Notes under the pieces: model-generated
The model's input: the letters and a program-made list of their open reading frames with translations, nothing else
What the model was told of the DNA's origin: nothing
Database searches by the model: none
Made by a program: the position numbers and the translations under genes
Part shown: positions 34,068 through 42,849 of the stretch, piece by piece
How positions within the stretch are numbered: the stretch's first letter is position 1
Layout of the letters: each line of letters begins with the position of its first letter
Origin: Candidatus Nitrotoga sp. BS
Lineage (GTDB): Bacteria; Pseudomonadota; Gammaproteobacteria; Burkholderiales; Gallionellaceae
Length of the DNA stretch: 42,849 nt
Assembly: GCF_927797785.1 (NCBI RefSeq)
Contig: NZ_CAKMLL010000088.1
Coordinates: 1-42,849 of the forward strand
Direction of reading: 5' to 3'

Positions 34068-35523
34068 TTTTGCTTCTTTCGGCCGCTCGGTTAAGTGGAA
34101 AAGATGAGGAAGGATGGTGAAGCTTGTGCATGGATTCTTCCATGCTTTTTTCCTCTCTGACCTCATTTGTTCCAGTGCAATGCTGCACCACTCGCTCCAT
34201 GCGCATAAAGCGCGAACCCTTAACTAATACCGTACTATCAATATCCAAATTTTTATCCAGCACGGCGAATAAATCCTCAATGCGTTCAAAGTGACGAGCG
34301 CCTGTGCCGAACTCATGTACTGCATGAAGTGTCAATTTGCCCAGTGCCAGTAGCTGGTTTACTCCCAAACGGAGGGCTTCAGCGCCAATTTCGCTATGCA
34401 GGCGCTCGGCGTCCTCTCCCAGCTCTCCCATGTCGCCCAGTACCAGGATTTTTTTGCCGGCGCTCTGCGCCAATACCTCAAGTGCGGCGTGCAGTGAGGC
34501 TGGATTGGCGTTGTAGCTGTCATCTATCAGCATCGCACCATGCAGTGCAGCTTTACGCTGCAAACGAGCGGCCACGCCAGCAAAATTTTCTAGTCCTGCC
34601 GCAATCGCCAACAAGGGTATGTGGAAGGCTAGCGCTGCCGCAGTAGCGGCCAGCGCGTTGCGCACGTTGTGCGAACCCGGAACTTGCAACTGAGCATTAA
34701 AGTTACCCTGCGGCGTGCTCACTTGGATATACATGCCCTTATCCTGTACTTGCCATTGCGCATGTACCGCAGCATTTTTTTCCAGACCGAATTCAATAAT
34801 CGTATGACCGCCTGCCAACTCACGCCATAATGGTGCATAAGCGTCATCGGCATTAATGATCGCAGTGCCTTGGGGCGACAATCCTGTGAAAATTTCTCCT
34901 TTAGCGCGTGCCACCGCGTCCACCGAACCCAGTCCGGCCAAGTGCGCGCTGCCCGCGTTGTTGACGATGGCGACATTCGGCCGCGCCATCTGCGTCAGGT
35001 ATTCAATTTCTCCCGGATGGTTCATGCCCATCTCGATCACCGCATAGCGATGCACATTTCGTAACTTAAGCAAGGTAAGTGGCACACCAATGTCATTGTT
35101 GAGATTTCCAACTGTTGCTAACACTGTGCCATCACCACCGGTCGCCGCGCGCAATATACTTGCCAATATTTCCTTCACTGTGGTCTTGCCGTTGCTACCG
35201 GTCACTGCTATCACGGGGGTGTTGAGCTGTGTACGCCAATGAGCTGCCAGATGACCTAACGCCAAGCGAGTGTCTTCTACCAGCAGCAATGGACACGGTA
35301 ACGTAACGTCTCGATAACTTGTAGTGTTTACTAATGCAGCGACCGCGCCACTTTGAGTCGCACTGGCAACAAATGCGGCGCCGTCGAAATTTTCCCCCTG
35401 CAATGCTACAAATAGATCGCCTGCATTAATCGCTCGACTATCGCTGGACACGGACGTAAATAATGCATCGTGGCCGACAAGCTTGCCGCCCAACACTTGC
35501 GCAGCCTGCGATAGCAGCATCAT
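34057..35523 (-). CDS. murF: UDP-MurNAc-tripeptide--D-alanyl-D-alanine ligase
   Basis: MurF adds the D-Ala-D-Ala dipeptide made by Ddl. The 488-residue protein has the ATP loop [25 protein letters not shown] and [11 protein letters not shown]. The last 35 or so residues after VVQHCTG are a lysine- and serine-rich tail longer than in most MurF proteins. Start and murE stop overlap as ATGA. Confidence 0.95.
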   Translation of the reverse strand: MMLLSQAAQVLGGKLVGHDALFTSVSSDSRAINAGDLFVALQGENFDGAAFVASATQSGAVAALVNTTSYRDVTLPCPLLLVEDTRLALGHLAAHWRTQLNTPVIAVTGSNGKTTVKEILASILRAATGGDGTVLATVGNLNNDIGVPLTLLKLRNVHRYAVIEMGMNHPGEIEYLTQMARPNVAIVNNAGSAHLAGLGSVDAVARAKGEIFTGLSPQGTAIINADDAYAPLWRELAGGHTIIEFGLEKNAAVHAQWQVQDKGMYIQVSTPQGNFNAQLQVPGSHNVRNALAATAAALAFHIPLLAIAAGLENFAGVAARLQRKAALHGAMLIDDSYNANPASLHAALEVLAQSAGKKILVLGDMGELGEDAERLHSEIGAEALRLGVNQLLALGKLTLHAVHEFGTGARHFERIEDLFAVLDKNLDIDSTVLVKGSRFMRMERVVQHCTGTNEVREEKSMEESMHKLHHPSSSFPLNRAAERSKNVT

Positions 35524-37052
35524 GCCCGCTGCTCCACATTGCGCCAGGCCAACAATGCCCGCTGTACGACCTCGGCGTCGTTGAACGGATATTTCACTTC
35601 CTTGATTTCCTGATACGACTCGTGCCCTTTACCGGCAACCAGTACGATATCTGTCGCATGCGCGTTGAGTACTGCTTGAGCGATGGCCGAGGCGCGATCT
35701 TCGATAATTTGGTATGTGCTGTTCGCTGTCCTGCTTGCAGATGTAATGCCGGACACAATGGCTGCGATAATGTCGAGCGGCGCTTCACTGCGCGGGTTGT
35801 CGCTGGTAATGATAGTGATGTCTGCCAATTTGGCTGCGATAGCCCCCATTATTGGCCGTTTGCCGCTGTCGCGGTCACCACCACAACCGAATACACAAAT
35901 CAGTTTGCCGTCATAAGCCCCGACTATGTCACGTCCGACCACTTCACGTACGGCCTGCAATACTTTTTCCAGTGCCTCCGGGGTATGTGCGTAGTCCACT
36001 ACCACCGTTGGGTGATCGCCATCTCCAAAAGTCTGCATGCGTCCCGGCACCGCAGTGATTTGCGATAACTCGTGCAGCGCATCGCTTAACGTCACTCCGC
36101 TTACCAGCAAAACCGCCATAACGCCCAAAAGGTTTGAAACATTAAAGCGTCCGATCAGTGTGTTATGCAGCTCACCACCGCCCCAGCTGGAATGGATTTG
36201 CAGGCTAAATCCATGCGCATCCATGCGTAATGGGCCACCGTAAACCATGCGTAAACCGAGACGCTCGGCCAAGGCTAAGGCGGTATCGTTTAGACCGTAG
36301 CCAACCACTTCGACATCCTTATCCCGCAGTTGTTCGGCAATCTCGGCACCAAATGCATCATCCAGGTTGAGTACAATAAATTTAAGTTGTTGTTTATCGA
36401 ACAGGCTGCGCTTGGCCGCCGCATAGCTGTGCATGTCGCCGTGGTAATCGAGATGATCTCGGCTGAGGTTGGTAAGTAGCGCTACATCGAACTGCACCCC
36501 ATTCACGCGTCCTTGTTGCAAAGCATGGGAGGACACCTCCATTGCTACAGCCTGCGCACCTTGTGCGAGATAATCGGCTAATAATTTATGCAGGTGGATG
36601 GCATCGGGTGTAGTGTTCAGAGTGGGCTGCAAAGCAGAATGGAACCCGTTGCCCAAGGTTCCGATCAGTGCGGTTTTTTTGCCCAGCGCGCAAAATGATT
36701 GTGCAATCCAGTGGCAGCATGATGTCTTGCCATTAGTGCCGGTGATACCGACCACCCACATTTTTTGCGAGGGACTGCCATAGACATGGTCAGCAATCTC
36801 TCCGGCATGATGAAGGAGATCGGCTACTGCCACATTGGGAAGCTGCCATGCTTCGTTCCAGCTAAATCCGTGCGCTTCCCAGATCACCGCATTGGCACCA
36901 TTTGCGATAGCTTGCTTAATGAACTGGCGCCCATCAGTCTTGCTGCCGGGATAGGCGATGAAAGTATCACCTGGCGCAACTGCGCGGCTATCCGTCACCA
37001 GCCGTGTGACCGTTACACCGAGGGAGGTAATGAGGTTGGAATAGAAGTTCAC
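35520..37052 (-). CDS. murE: UDP-MurNAc-L-Ala-D-Glu--meso-diaminopimelate ligase
   Basis: MurE adds the third residue of the stem peptide. The 510-residue protein has VGITGTNGKTSCCHW as the ATP loop and TSDNPRSE, whose DNPR motif selects meso-diaminopimelate over lysine. This predicts ordinary Gram-negative peptidoglycan. The gene overlaps ftsI and murF by four bases each. Confidence 0.97.
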   Translation of the reverse strand: MNFYSNLITSLGVTVTRLVTDSRAVAPGDTFIAYPGSKTDGRQFIKQAIANGANAVIWEAHGFSWNEAWQLPNVAVADLLHHAGEIADHVYGSPSQKMWVVGITGTNGKTSCCHWIAQSFCALGKKTALIGTLGNGFHSALQPTLNTTPDAIHLHKLLADYLAQGAQAVAMEVSSHALQQGRVNGVQFDVALLTNLSRDHLDYHGDMHSYAAAKRSLFDKQQLKFIVLNLDDAFGAEIAEQLRDKDVEVVGYGLNDTALALAERLGLRMVYGGPLRMDAHGFSLQIHSSWGGGELHNTLIGRFNVSNLLGVMAVLLVSGVTLSDALHELSQITAVPGRMQTFGDGDHPTVVVDYAHTPEALEKVLQAVREVVGRDIVGAYDGKLICVFGCGGDRDSGKRPIMGAIAAKLADITIITSDNPRSEAPLDIIAAIVSGITSASRTANSTYQIIEDRASAIAQAVLNAHATDIVLVAGKGHESYQEIKEVKYPFNDAEVVQRALLAWRNVEQRA

Positions 37053-38782
37053 ACTTCCTCCTTCACGAAATCCACAGATTGCGGCATTAATACATTGCCG
37101 AGCTGTGTATCGTTGGGCACGTTGAGCAGGCGTAACGCTGCGCCCATCACATTACTAAATACGGGTGCTGCGACCAGACCGCCGTAATACTGACCGTTGT
37201 TCGGCTCGTTGATCATCACTGCCACGACCAGTCGTGGGTTAGTCGCAGGTGCCAATCCGACAAAAGAAGAAATATATCGATTGACGTAATGCCCCCCCTC
37301 TAGTTTGTGCGCAGTGCCAGTCTTGCCCGCTACACGGTAGCCATTGATCTGTGCCAACGGTGCAGTGCCGCCGGGCAGAACCGCTAGTTCCAGCATACCG
37401 AGTATTTCGCGAGCGGTGGTAGCCGAATATACTTTCTTGCCCTCCACAGGTGCGTCAAGCTTAAGCCATGACACTGGCTTCAGTTCACCATTGTTTGCAA
37501 ATATGGTATAGGCGCGTGCCAGTTGTAACAGGCTGACAGAAATGCCGTGGCCATAAGAAAGAGTGGCTTGCTCAATAGGCCGCCATTTTTGGAAATCACG
37601 CAATTTACCTGTCGCTTCACCAGGAAAGCCACTGCCGCCCTGAGTACCGAAACCACTATCGTTAAGGCTTTGCCAGATTGTTTCCGGTGCTAACGATAGC
37701 GCAATCTTAGCCGCGCCTACATTACTGGATTTTTGAATTACCTGCGCCACTGTGAGCACTTCTTCTTGATGGGTGTCATTGATCTTGTGTCTGCCGACTT
37801 GCATGACTCCATTCTCGGTATTGATAATGGTTTGTGGCGTCACTTTACCTATATCCAGCGCCGCTGCCACGGTGAATGGCTTGAGTGTGGAACCCGGTTC
37901 GAATTGATCGGTCACTACGCGGTTGCGTAGCACCTGAAGGTTGGGCTTGGCGCGATTGTTAGGGTTGAAACTTGGCCAATTGGCCAGCGCTAACACTTCG
38001 CCGCTTTGAGCGTCCAGCACTACAATGGAGCCGGCTTGGGCACGGTGCTGCTTGACCGCCTGCTTTATTTCCCGGTAAGCCAAATATTGGATTTTGCTGT
38101 CTATGCTCAGCATCAGATTGCTGCCCGGTTTGGGCGCGCGAATGCTGGTGACGTCTTCGACAATATGACCTCTGAGATCCTTAATTACACGTTGGCTACC
38201 CGCTTTGCCACTGAGTTGATTCTGTAATGCCAGCTCCAGTCCTTCCTGGCCGTTGTCGTCCACGTCAGTAAATCCGAGCAGGTGTGCCGTTACGTCTCCG
38301 CCTGGGTAATAGCGGCGATACTCACGCCGTAGCGATACACCGGGTATGCCCAGCTTCACAATTTTTTCCACCTGTTCGGGTGGTAATTGGCGCTTGAGAT
38401 AAACGTTGTTACGCGTAGTGTCGAATAAACGATGCTGTACTTCGTTTATATCCATGCCCAGTATCCGCGCTAACTGATTCACTTGTTGCTTTGTCGCGTC
38501 CAAATCCTGTGAACTAACACTAATGGATTCCACTGGTGTGCTGATGGCGAGCGGCTCTCCATTGCGATCGGCAATCATGCCGCGGTGCGCGCTAATTTCT
38601 ATGACACGGCTGGAACGCGCATCCCCTTTTTGTTGCAGGAAATCATGGTGGATGCTTTGCAAATACACTGCGCGAACGATCATTGTAGCCATGCCAATTA
38701 ACAACAGCACAAATAACAGCTGTGAACGCCACTGCGGTAATGTGGCTAGCTTTGCGGCCTGTATGTGGCTGGAATAATTCAT
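37049..38782 (-). CDS. ftsI: Septal transpeptidase FtsI (PBP3)
   Basis: FtsI cross-links septal peptidoglycan in the periplasm. The 577-residue protein has one N-terminal helix (about 20-40), a pedestal domain with HRGMIADRNGEPLA, and a transpeptidase domain with STLK (Ser298), SSN at 352-354 and KTGT at 487-490. Length and motif spacing are normal. It overlaps ftsL and murE by four bases. Confidence 0.97.
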   Translation of the reverse strand: MNYSSHIQAAKLATLPQWRSQLLFVLLLIGMATMIVRAVYLQSIHHDFLQQKGDARSSRVIEISAHRGMIADRNGEPLAISTPVESISVSSQDLDATKQQVNQLARILGMDINEVQHRLFDTTRNNVYLKRQLPPEQVEKIVKLGIPGVSLRREYRRYYPGGDVTAHLLGFTDVDDNGQEGLELALQNQLSGKAGSQRVIKDLRGHIVEDVTSIRAPKPGSNLMLSIDSKIQYLAYREIKQAVKQHRAQAGSIVVLDAQSGEVLALANWPSFNPNNRAKPNLQVLRNRVVTDQFEPGSTLKPFTVAAALDIGKVTPQTIINTENGVMQVGRHKINDTHQEEVLTVAQVIQKSSNVGAAKIALSLAPETIWQSLNDSGFGTQGGSGFPGEATGKLRDFQKWRPIEQATLSYGHGISVSLLQLARAYTIFANNGELKPVSWLKLDAPVEGKKVYSATTAREILGMLELAVLPGGTAPLAQINGYRVAGKTGTAHKLEGGHYVNRYISSFVGLAPATNPRLVVAVMINEPNNGQYYGGLVAAPVFSNVMGAALRLLNVPNDTQLGNVLMPQSVDFVKEEV

Positions 38783-39069
38783 GGTTGCGTTTTAAATTTA
38801 CTCAGCTCTTCAGTATCAATAAATCGGATCTGATGGCCTTCCGGTAGCTGCATTTTCAATTGATTGACAGCGATTTTCTCTACCCGAGCTGACATTGCCC
38901 AAGTACTCTGCTCAAGTTGTAGCTGTCCCCATTCCACTTCCATTTGCTGCGCGCGCTCATTCTCTTTTTGTAGTTCCGCGAACAATTTGCGCGCCTTATT
39001 TTGTGAAGTCACAACGCTCAGCGCGCTAACGATCACTATAAGCAATAGCAATAGATGCAGCCTAGTCAT
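38779..39069 (-). CDS. ftsL: Cell division protein FtsL
   Basis: FtsL is a small bitopic protein that forms a complex with FtsB and FtsQ. The 96-residue product has one helix (about 4-21) and a leucine-zipper-like coiled coil (about 25-65). Sequence conservation is low in this family, so the call rests on size, topology and the place between rsmH and ftsI. Confidence 0.9.
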   Translation of the reverse strand: MTRLHLLLLLIVIVSALSVVTSQNKARKLFAELQKENERAQQMEVEWGQLQLEQSTWAMSARVEKIAVNQLKMQLPEGHQIRFIDTEELSKFKTQP

Positions 39070-40021
39070 CCGCCTCTCCAGTACGCTCAGCTATGCGCAT
39101 TACCGCACTGCGCGCCCGTGGATTCATGGCCACCTCCTGTGAGGTGGCCTGAATCGCTTTGCCAATCAGGCGCAGCCTACCTTTTGGTATTTCCGCAGCG
39201 CGAATCGGCAAATTACGGGGTAGCTTGTCGCCTTGCGCCATGTCGCGCAGGAAGTGCTTTACCATACGGTCTTCCAGCGAATGGAAACTGATGATCACGA
39301 TATGTCCTCCTGAGCTTAGGCAATCCACGCATTGCGGGAGAATCCGCGCAATTTCTTCGAGCTCTTGGTTGAGATAAATCCGTATAGCTTGAAAGGTGCG
39401 TGTCGCCGGATTTTTCCCGGGTTCACGTGTGCGCACGGCCTGAGCAACAATTTCGCTGAGCTGGCGCGTCGAGGCAATAGCTTTCTCTTGGCGTGCAGCA
39501 ACAAGCGCTCTTGCAATCTGTGTAGCAAACCGTTCCTCGCCATAGTCTCGTATTACCTCTCCAAGCAATTTTTCATCTACGGTAGCAAGCCACTCCGCTG
39601 CGGTTTGTCCGCTGCTGATATCCATACGCATATCCAGTGGCGCGTCGAAACGGAAGCTGAAACCGCGTTGTTCATCATCCAGTTGCGGCGAAGACACTCC
39701 CAGGTCGAGCAACACTCCGTCCACTTTTTCAACCGCCAGCTCGCCCAATATCTTAGTCAAGTGCGCGAATCCACTATGCACTATGAGAAAACGTGGGTCA
39801 GAAATTGCCTGCGCCGCAGCGACCGCTGCAGGATCTTTGTCTAAGGCAATCAAACGTCCCATCGCGCTCAACTTTTGCAGTATCAACTGACTGTGTCCAC
39901 CGCGCCCGAACGTGCCGTCCACATAGACACCATCCGGTTTTATCTGCAATGCCTCAATGGCTTCATGCAATAAAACTGTTTCGTGTAACAATTTGGGCGT
40001 GTGAGATAAGCTACCGCTCAC
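39062..40021 (-). CDS. rsmH: 16S rRNA (cytosine-1402-N4)-methyltransferase
   Basis: RsmH methylates C1402 of 16S rRNA. The GTG at 40021 overlaps the mraZ stop (GTGA) and gives about 319 residues, the family length; the longer frame reads mraZ in another frame. Motifs include [24 protein letters not shown] for AdoMet binding, [10 protein letters not shown], and [13 protein letters not shown]. Confidence 0.95.
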   Translation of the reverse strand: MSGSLSHTPKLLHETVLLHEAIEALQIKPDGVYVDGTFGRGGHSQLILQKLSAMGRLIALDKDPAAVAAAQAISDPRFLIVHSGFAHLTKILGELAVEKVDGVLLDLGVSSPQLDDEQRGFSFRFDAPLDMRMDISSGQTAAEWLATVDEKLLGEVIRDYGEERFATQIARALVAARQEKAIASTRQLSEIVAQAVRTREPGKNPATRTFQAIRIYLNQELEEIARILPQCVDCLSSGGHIVIISFHSLEDRMVKHFLRDMAQGDKLPRNLPIRAAEIPKGRLRLIGKAIQATSQEVAMNPRARSAVMRIAERTGEADD

Positions 40022-40464
40022 AACGTGAATCCCTCCAGTTCCGGAGGAAGCTCGCCATCGGCAAAGGTCAATGCTATTTCCTGCTGCGCTGCCCACTTTG
40101 CCTCATCCCACAATTCGAGTTTATTGCCTTGGCCGATCAGCATTACGCGCTTATCCAGCGTCGCATAGCTGCGCAAGGCAGGAGAAATAAGTACGCGTCC
40201 TGCTGCATCCATTTCGACATCTTCGGCGTAACCAACCAGGCGGCGCTGTAACGCGCGTATTCGTGGATTAAGGGAGGACAACTTGAGCAGCTTGTCGCGT
40301 ATGGGCTGCCATTCGGGCTGCGGATAGCACAGCAAGCAACCATCCGCATCAGCGGTTAGCACTAACTGCCCGGCGCAATGCACAAGCAAGACGTCACGAT
40401 GCCGAGCCGGTATCGCGAGCCTGCCTTTGCTATCCAGATTGAGTTGTGCCGCTCCCTGAAACAT
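40018..40464 (-). CDS. mraZ: Transcriptional regulator MraZ
   Basis: MraZ is a DNA-binding protein with two AbrB-like domains that represses its own dcw operon in E. coli. ATG 40464 ([10 protein letters not shown]) gives 148 residues and has AGGG eight bases upstream; the adjacent ATG at 40467 is an alternative. Both domains show the DxKGRLxIPxR type motif ([23 protein letters not shown]). Its operator is just upstream. Confidence 0.95.
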   Translation of the reverse strand: MFQGAAQLNLDSKGRLAIPARHRDVLLVHCAGQLVLTADADGCLLCYPQPEWQPIRDKLLKLSSLNPRIRALQRRLVGYAEDVEMDAAGRVLISPALRSYATLDKRVMLIGQGNKLELWDEAKWAAQQEIALTFADGELPPELEGFTL

Positions 40465-40487
40465 CATCGCAACCCTGTACTTGATTA

Positions 40488-40512
40488 CCCACAAAAACCC
40501 ACTTTTTCCCAC
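40488..40512 (-). promoter_or_regulatory. MraZ operator: three GTGGG boxes
   Basis: On the minus strand GTGGG occurs at 40512-40508, 40502-40498 and 40492-40488, exactly ten bases apart. Known MraZ sites are TGGG repeats with the same spacing upstream of mraZ. The boxes lie just after the expected transcription start, so binding would block the promoter or early elongation. Confidence 0.85.
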
Positions 40513-40520
40513 TCGGCTTC

Positions 40521-40549
40521 ACTATATTGAAAAAAACATGCTGGGTCAA
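40521..40549 (-). promoter_or_regulatory. dcw cluster promoter
   Basis: On the minus strand TTGACC (40549-40544) and TATAGT (40526-40521) are 17 bases apart, a near-consensus sigma-70 promoter. Start of transcription is expected near 40514. Confidence 0.85.
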
Positions 40550-40886
40550 GGAATAAAAATAGTTTTTTCTTTGCGCGACAAGTAGTTAGGGCTGAGAAAT
40601 TGATGTTGTGTTAATTTCTTTAATAAAGAATGGATTGCACAAAAAAGCTAAAGTTATTTGTGGTGTTTTTTGCGGTTTGCGGGGAATTTGGGGCTTGCGG
40701 GTGAATTTGCGTGATGCTGTTAGGATGTGAAGCTGAGGTAAGGTATTTAAGATTGTTTTTGATTTCATTCAAATGAAAACAAAAGCTTGGTAGAAGCGCT
40801 CGCTCGGCAACGGTAGTTTTTTATACCAGCCTATACTAAAACCGTTCCTACTAGAAAGATCATTCCGTTAGAAACTTATAGAAATC
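40550..40886. other. Gap between dcw promoter and RNase P RNA gene
   Basis: About 340 bases, very A+T rich near 40550-40660. No gene is convincing; the open frame on the minus strand (40586-40768) has low-complexity composition. I see no clear terminator for the RNase P RNA here. Confidence 0.4.
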
Positions 40887-41241
40887 AAGTGAAGCCAGCC
40901 GATAAGCCGGGTTCTGTCGTGGACAGTCATTCCTCTAGGCGTTTCGTTACCTTACGCTCAAGCAACCTACCCGCAGGCGACGCGAGCCACGTCATTACCT
41001 GCCTATTTGGTCTTGCTCCAGATGGAGTTTACCGTGCCGTCCGTGTTACCACGTCCGCGGTGGGCTCTTACCCCGCCGTTTCACCATCGCCGTTTCCTTG
41101 CGGAACTTGGGCAGACTATTCTCTGTGGCACTTGTCATCACCTCACGGTGTCCGGCCATTAACCGGCATCTTGCTCTAAGGAGCCCGGACTTTCCTCCCC
41201 GCCCTTACTGGTGGACGCGGCGACTGTCTAGCCAGCTTCGC
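40887..41241 (-). ncRNA. rnpB: RNase P RNA, bacterial class A
   Basis: The minus strand begins GAAGCTGGCTAGACAGTCGC. It contains GGAGGAAAGTCCGGGCTCC, the P4-forming AGAGTA/ACCGCC region, GGTAAACTCCATC, and ends in ACGACAGAACCCGGCTTATC followed by GGCTGGC. These match the conserved core of the catalytic RNA that trims tRNA 5' ends. The length of about 355 nucleotides is normal. Ends are set by analogy with E. coli M1 RNA and may be off by a few bases. Confidence 0.95.
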
Positions 41242-41511
41242 AGTGAGTTTACCACGGTATAGATATACGTCTCGGGAAATAGATGAAGGTGAGACTCTCG
41301 AGTCCTGATTAAATTTTGAGGTGACAACCAGCCTGACGCAGGGGATTGACGTGACTATGATCTATAGTCGCTCGGAGAGAGCTTCAATGGAGCGCGCCAT
41401 GGCCGCCATGCTCGGGCATGTATATGGACCGTCTGGTGAGCTAGTGGAGCTGAAAAGGCAAGAAAAAGGTTTGAAGTTACTGATATTCGCGTGATTAAAC
41501 ATGCGAATCAT
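41242..41511. other. Gap with one doubtful 57-codon frame
   Basis: The plus-strand frame 41321-41494 starts with GTG and reads 57 codons with plausible composition (ERASMERAMAAMLGHVYG...), but has no good ribosome site and matches no family I know. It may be a gene remnant. Nothing else is seen. Confidence 0.3.
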
Positions 41512-41540
41512 TTGTATTAGCATTTATATTTATATATAAT
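41512..41540 (+). promoter_or_regulatory. Promoter for a candidate small RNA
   Basis: TTGTAT (41512-41517) and a perfect TATAAT (41535-41540) are 17 bases apart. Transcription is expected to begin near 41547, with no coding frame downstream before the terminator at 41664. Confidence 0.65.
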
Positions 41541-41546
41541 GAGCCC

Positions 41547-41699
41547 GTTCTCTGCTTTTGCGTTTTGCTCAGAGTACAAATAATTCTTCTCCTTAATTAT
41601 TTGTAACTTGAAAGTCTCCCCTGACACGCTTTAAGCGGAGGGCTTCCTTGATTGACTTCCTTTCCACTTTCTTTCTTCGGGGGGAGAAAGTGGTTTTTT
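41547..41699 (+). ncRNA. Candidate small regulatory RNA
   Basis: A promoter and a terminator define a noncoding transcript of about 150 nucleotides in the gap between two minus-strand genes. A short 5' hairpin (CTCTG/CAGAG, 41550-41574) is followed at once by a perfect 11-base stem (41575-41585 with 41595-41605). Its nine-base loop reads CTTCTCCTT, the complement of a Shine-Dalgarno sequence. C-rich loops of this kind are used by known small RNAs to block ribosome sites. The best partial matches in this window are the sites before 350 and 18447. I know no named family for it. Confidence 0.5.
41664..41699 (+). terminator. Rho-independent terminator
   Basis: CCACTTTCT and AGAAAGTGG form a nine-base stem followed by six T residues on the plus strand. 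The neighbouring genes are both on the minus strand, so it must serve a plus-strand transcript. Confidence 0.8.
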
Positions 41700-41743
41700 A
41701 TTACGCTTTCCCTATAGGTCTGCGCTGGGCTTTGTGCAAAACT

Positions 41744-42463
41744 TCATTCGGAAACTTTACGTAAACTGGTTAGCCTGGCCAAGCCGAAATGTATAAAGGC
41801 CAAGGCCGTGAGCACCGGTGCGAACAGGTTCAGAATAGGTACGAATTGCAATAATCCGGTCAACAATCCCAACCCCCACCAGGATGACTGATAGGTGGAA
41901 AACATGCTCTTCATCTCCTCACTGCTGGCGTGTTCCGCCACTGCATCGAAGCGAAACAAGCGCTGGTTAAGATAGGTCGCCGCGACGAAGGGTACGATCA
42001 CGCCAATGCCGATCAACCAAAACGGCAAACTCAACACCCAGATCGCGATAAATACGCCAATAGCAAGTGCTGCGTTCAATAGGTTGCCGATATTGCTACC
42101 GCCATTTTCACGTTTAAGCTGGGGGTAATCACGATCCGCCACCAATCGAATTAGTGCCGGCATGGCAAAAAATGCCGTGATCAGCAGCGCAGTAGTAAAT
42201 ACCAGAGGAACGAACAGTATAAAATGTGTGATGATCTGAATACCGTTAGCCACCCAGCGCGGCTCCAGCCCTTCCAACCACTCTTGGACGCCGATATAAG
42301 TGAGGCCACTTGTGATCCATCCTGAAAAAGTATCCCAGAAGACAACGCCCAGCACCATCCACAACAAAACCGACGCCAACATCGGCCAGATAACGATCCA
42401 TAACACCTTAAACTGGAAAAGGTCGCGAAAGGCGCAGACGATTGCATCAAATATTTGTGTCAT
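41744..42463 (-). CDS. EI24-domain (CysZ-like) membrane protein
   Basis: The 239-residue protein has about five hydrophobic segments. It matches the layout of the EI24 family (which includes the sulfate permease CysZ): an FxDLF N-terminus, a pair of helices, LIRLVADRDYPQLKRENGG, and a final GLLQFVPILNLFAPVLTALAFIH. Members in betaproteobacteria are often uncharacterised, and I cannot say that it carries sulfate. It is a single gene with its own upstream region. Confidence 0.8.
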   Translation of the reverse strand: MTQIFDAIVCAFRDLFQFKVLWIVIWPMLASVLLWMVLGVVFWDTFSGWITSGLTYIGVQEWLEGLEPRWVANGIQIITHFILFVPLVFTTALLITAFFAMPALIRLVADRDYPQLKRENGGSNIGNLLNAALAIGVFIAIWVLSLPFWLIGIGVIVPFVAATYLNQRLFRFDAVAEHASSEEMKSMFSTYQSSWWGLGLLTGLLQFVPILNLFAPVLTALAFIHFGLARLTSLRKVSE

Positions 42464-42849
42464 GACGATTTCCTTACAAATTATTATTCAATGATTCATT
42501 TTTGGCTACCGTTTCCACCAGAAATGATAATGATTGTTCATCTGGTAATACGCGTGAGCCACCCAATTATAACGACTACAGATATGGCCTAATACTTATC
42601 GCCAATCTTCTTTATCGGCAACATTCAAATAGATGTCCTCACGCCTGTCTCCTCTTGAAATGACATGGATAAGACACCATTATTGGTTGTGTTGGTCGAT
42701 GACTAATTTATGAATTAGCACTATAGGCCATTTATTATTCAGCGCAAATGTAGAGAGTGGCTGGTGAATTTTTGATGAGTTCAGATAAAAAAATGTAACT
42801 ACTCACCCCATCCCTCAAGAGCCTTACCCGCCAAAGCGATTTGAATAGC
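42464..42849. other. Upstream region of the EI24 gene, no other gene seen
   Basis: No open frame is convincing at the right edge of the window. A stretch at 42524-42540 (TGATAATGATTGTTCAT) resembles part of a Fur box, but only about half of the consensus matches. Confidence 0.35.

Noticed and set aside
40586-40768. Minus-strand open frame between mraZ promoter and rnpB
   Set aside because: Low-complexity composition, no ribosome site, and it overlaps the expected upstream control region.
1-42849. CRISPR arrays, prophage genes, rRNA or tRNA genes
   Set aside because: No regularly spaced direct repeats, phage structural genes, or rRNA/tRNA cloverleaf sequences were found by reading.

Overview
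The window looks like a chromosome segment of a Gram-negative betaproteobacterium, most likely in or near the Gallionellaceae/Nitrosomonadales. This rests on the order and sequence character of the division and cell-wall cluster, the adjacent lpxC and the class A RNase P RNA. The genus cannot be fixed by eye; a nitrite- or iron-oxidising Gallionellaceae member is my guess only. The left half is visibly more A+T rich than the right half.

Region 1 (about 350-20050) is a long respiratory locus. At its centre is a heme-copper oxidase of the C (cbb3) type: a CcoN-like catalytic subunit (7181-8590) and a CcoO-like monoheme cytochrome c (8626-9588). Around it are a diheme cytochrome c, two related membrane-anchored monoheme cytochromes, a thioredoxin-like lipoprotein, a CcoS-like and a CcoH/FixH-like protein, a CcoG-like iron-sulfur protein, and a membrane-anchored SUMF1-fold protein without the FGE cysteines. 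There are also two free-standing proteins resembling only the HxH part of oxidase subunit I, and about ten small membrane proteins of 33-156 residues. No CcoP is present. A GT39-like membrane protein (4862-6328, minus) and a fused transporter/spermidine-synthase-like protein (14487-17102) interrupt the locus. Several components occur as diverged pairs, which suggests an oxidase complex with unusual extra subunits built partly by duplication.

Region 2 (20050-21440) is a junction. It has one orphan soluble protein, a decayed piece that resembles an IS5-type transposase, two related inverted repeats, and a small membrane protein.

Region 3 (21537-40550, minus strand) is a complete dcw cluster in the classical order mraZ-rsmH-ftsL-ftsI-murE-murF-mraY-murD-ftsW-murG-murC-murB-ddl-ftsQ-ftsA-ftsZ, followed by lpxC. 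Most genes overlap by four bases. A strong promoter and three ten-base-spaced GTGGG boxes (the MraZ operator) precede mraZ.

Region 4 (40887-42849) holds the RNase P RNA gene (minus), a candidate small RNA on the plus strand with its own promoter and terminator, and an EI24-domain membrane protein (minus).
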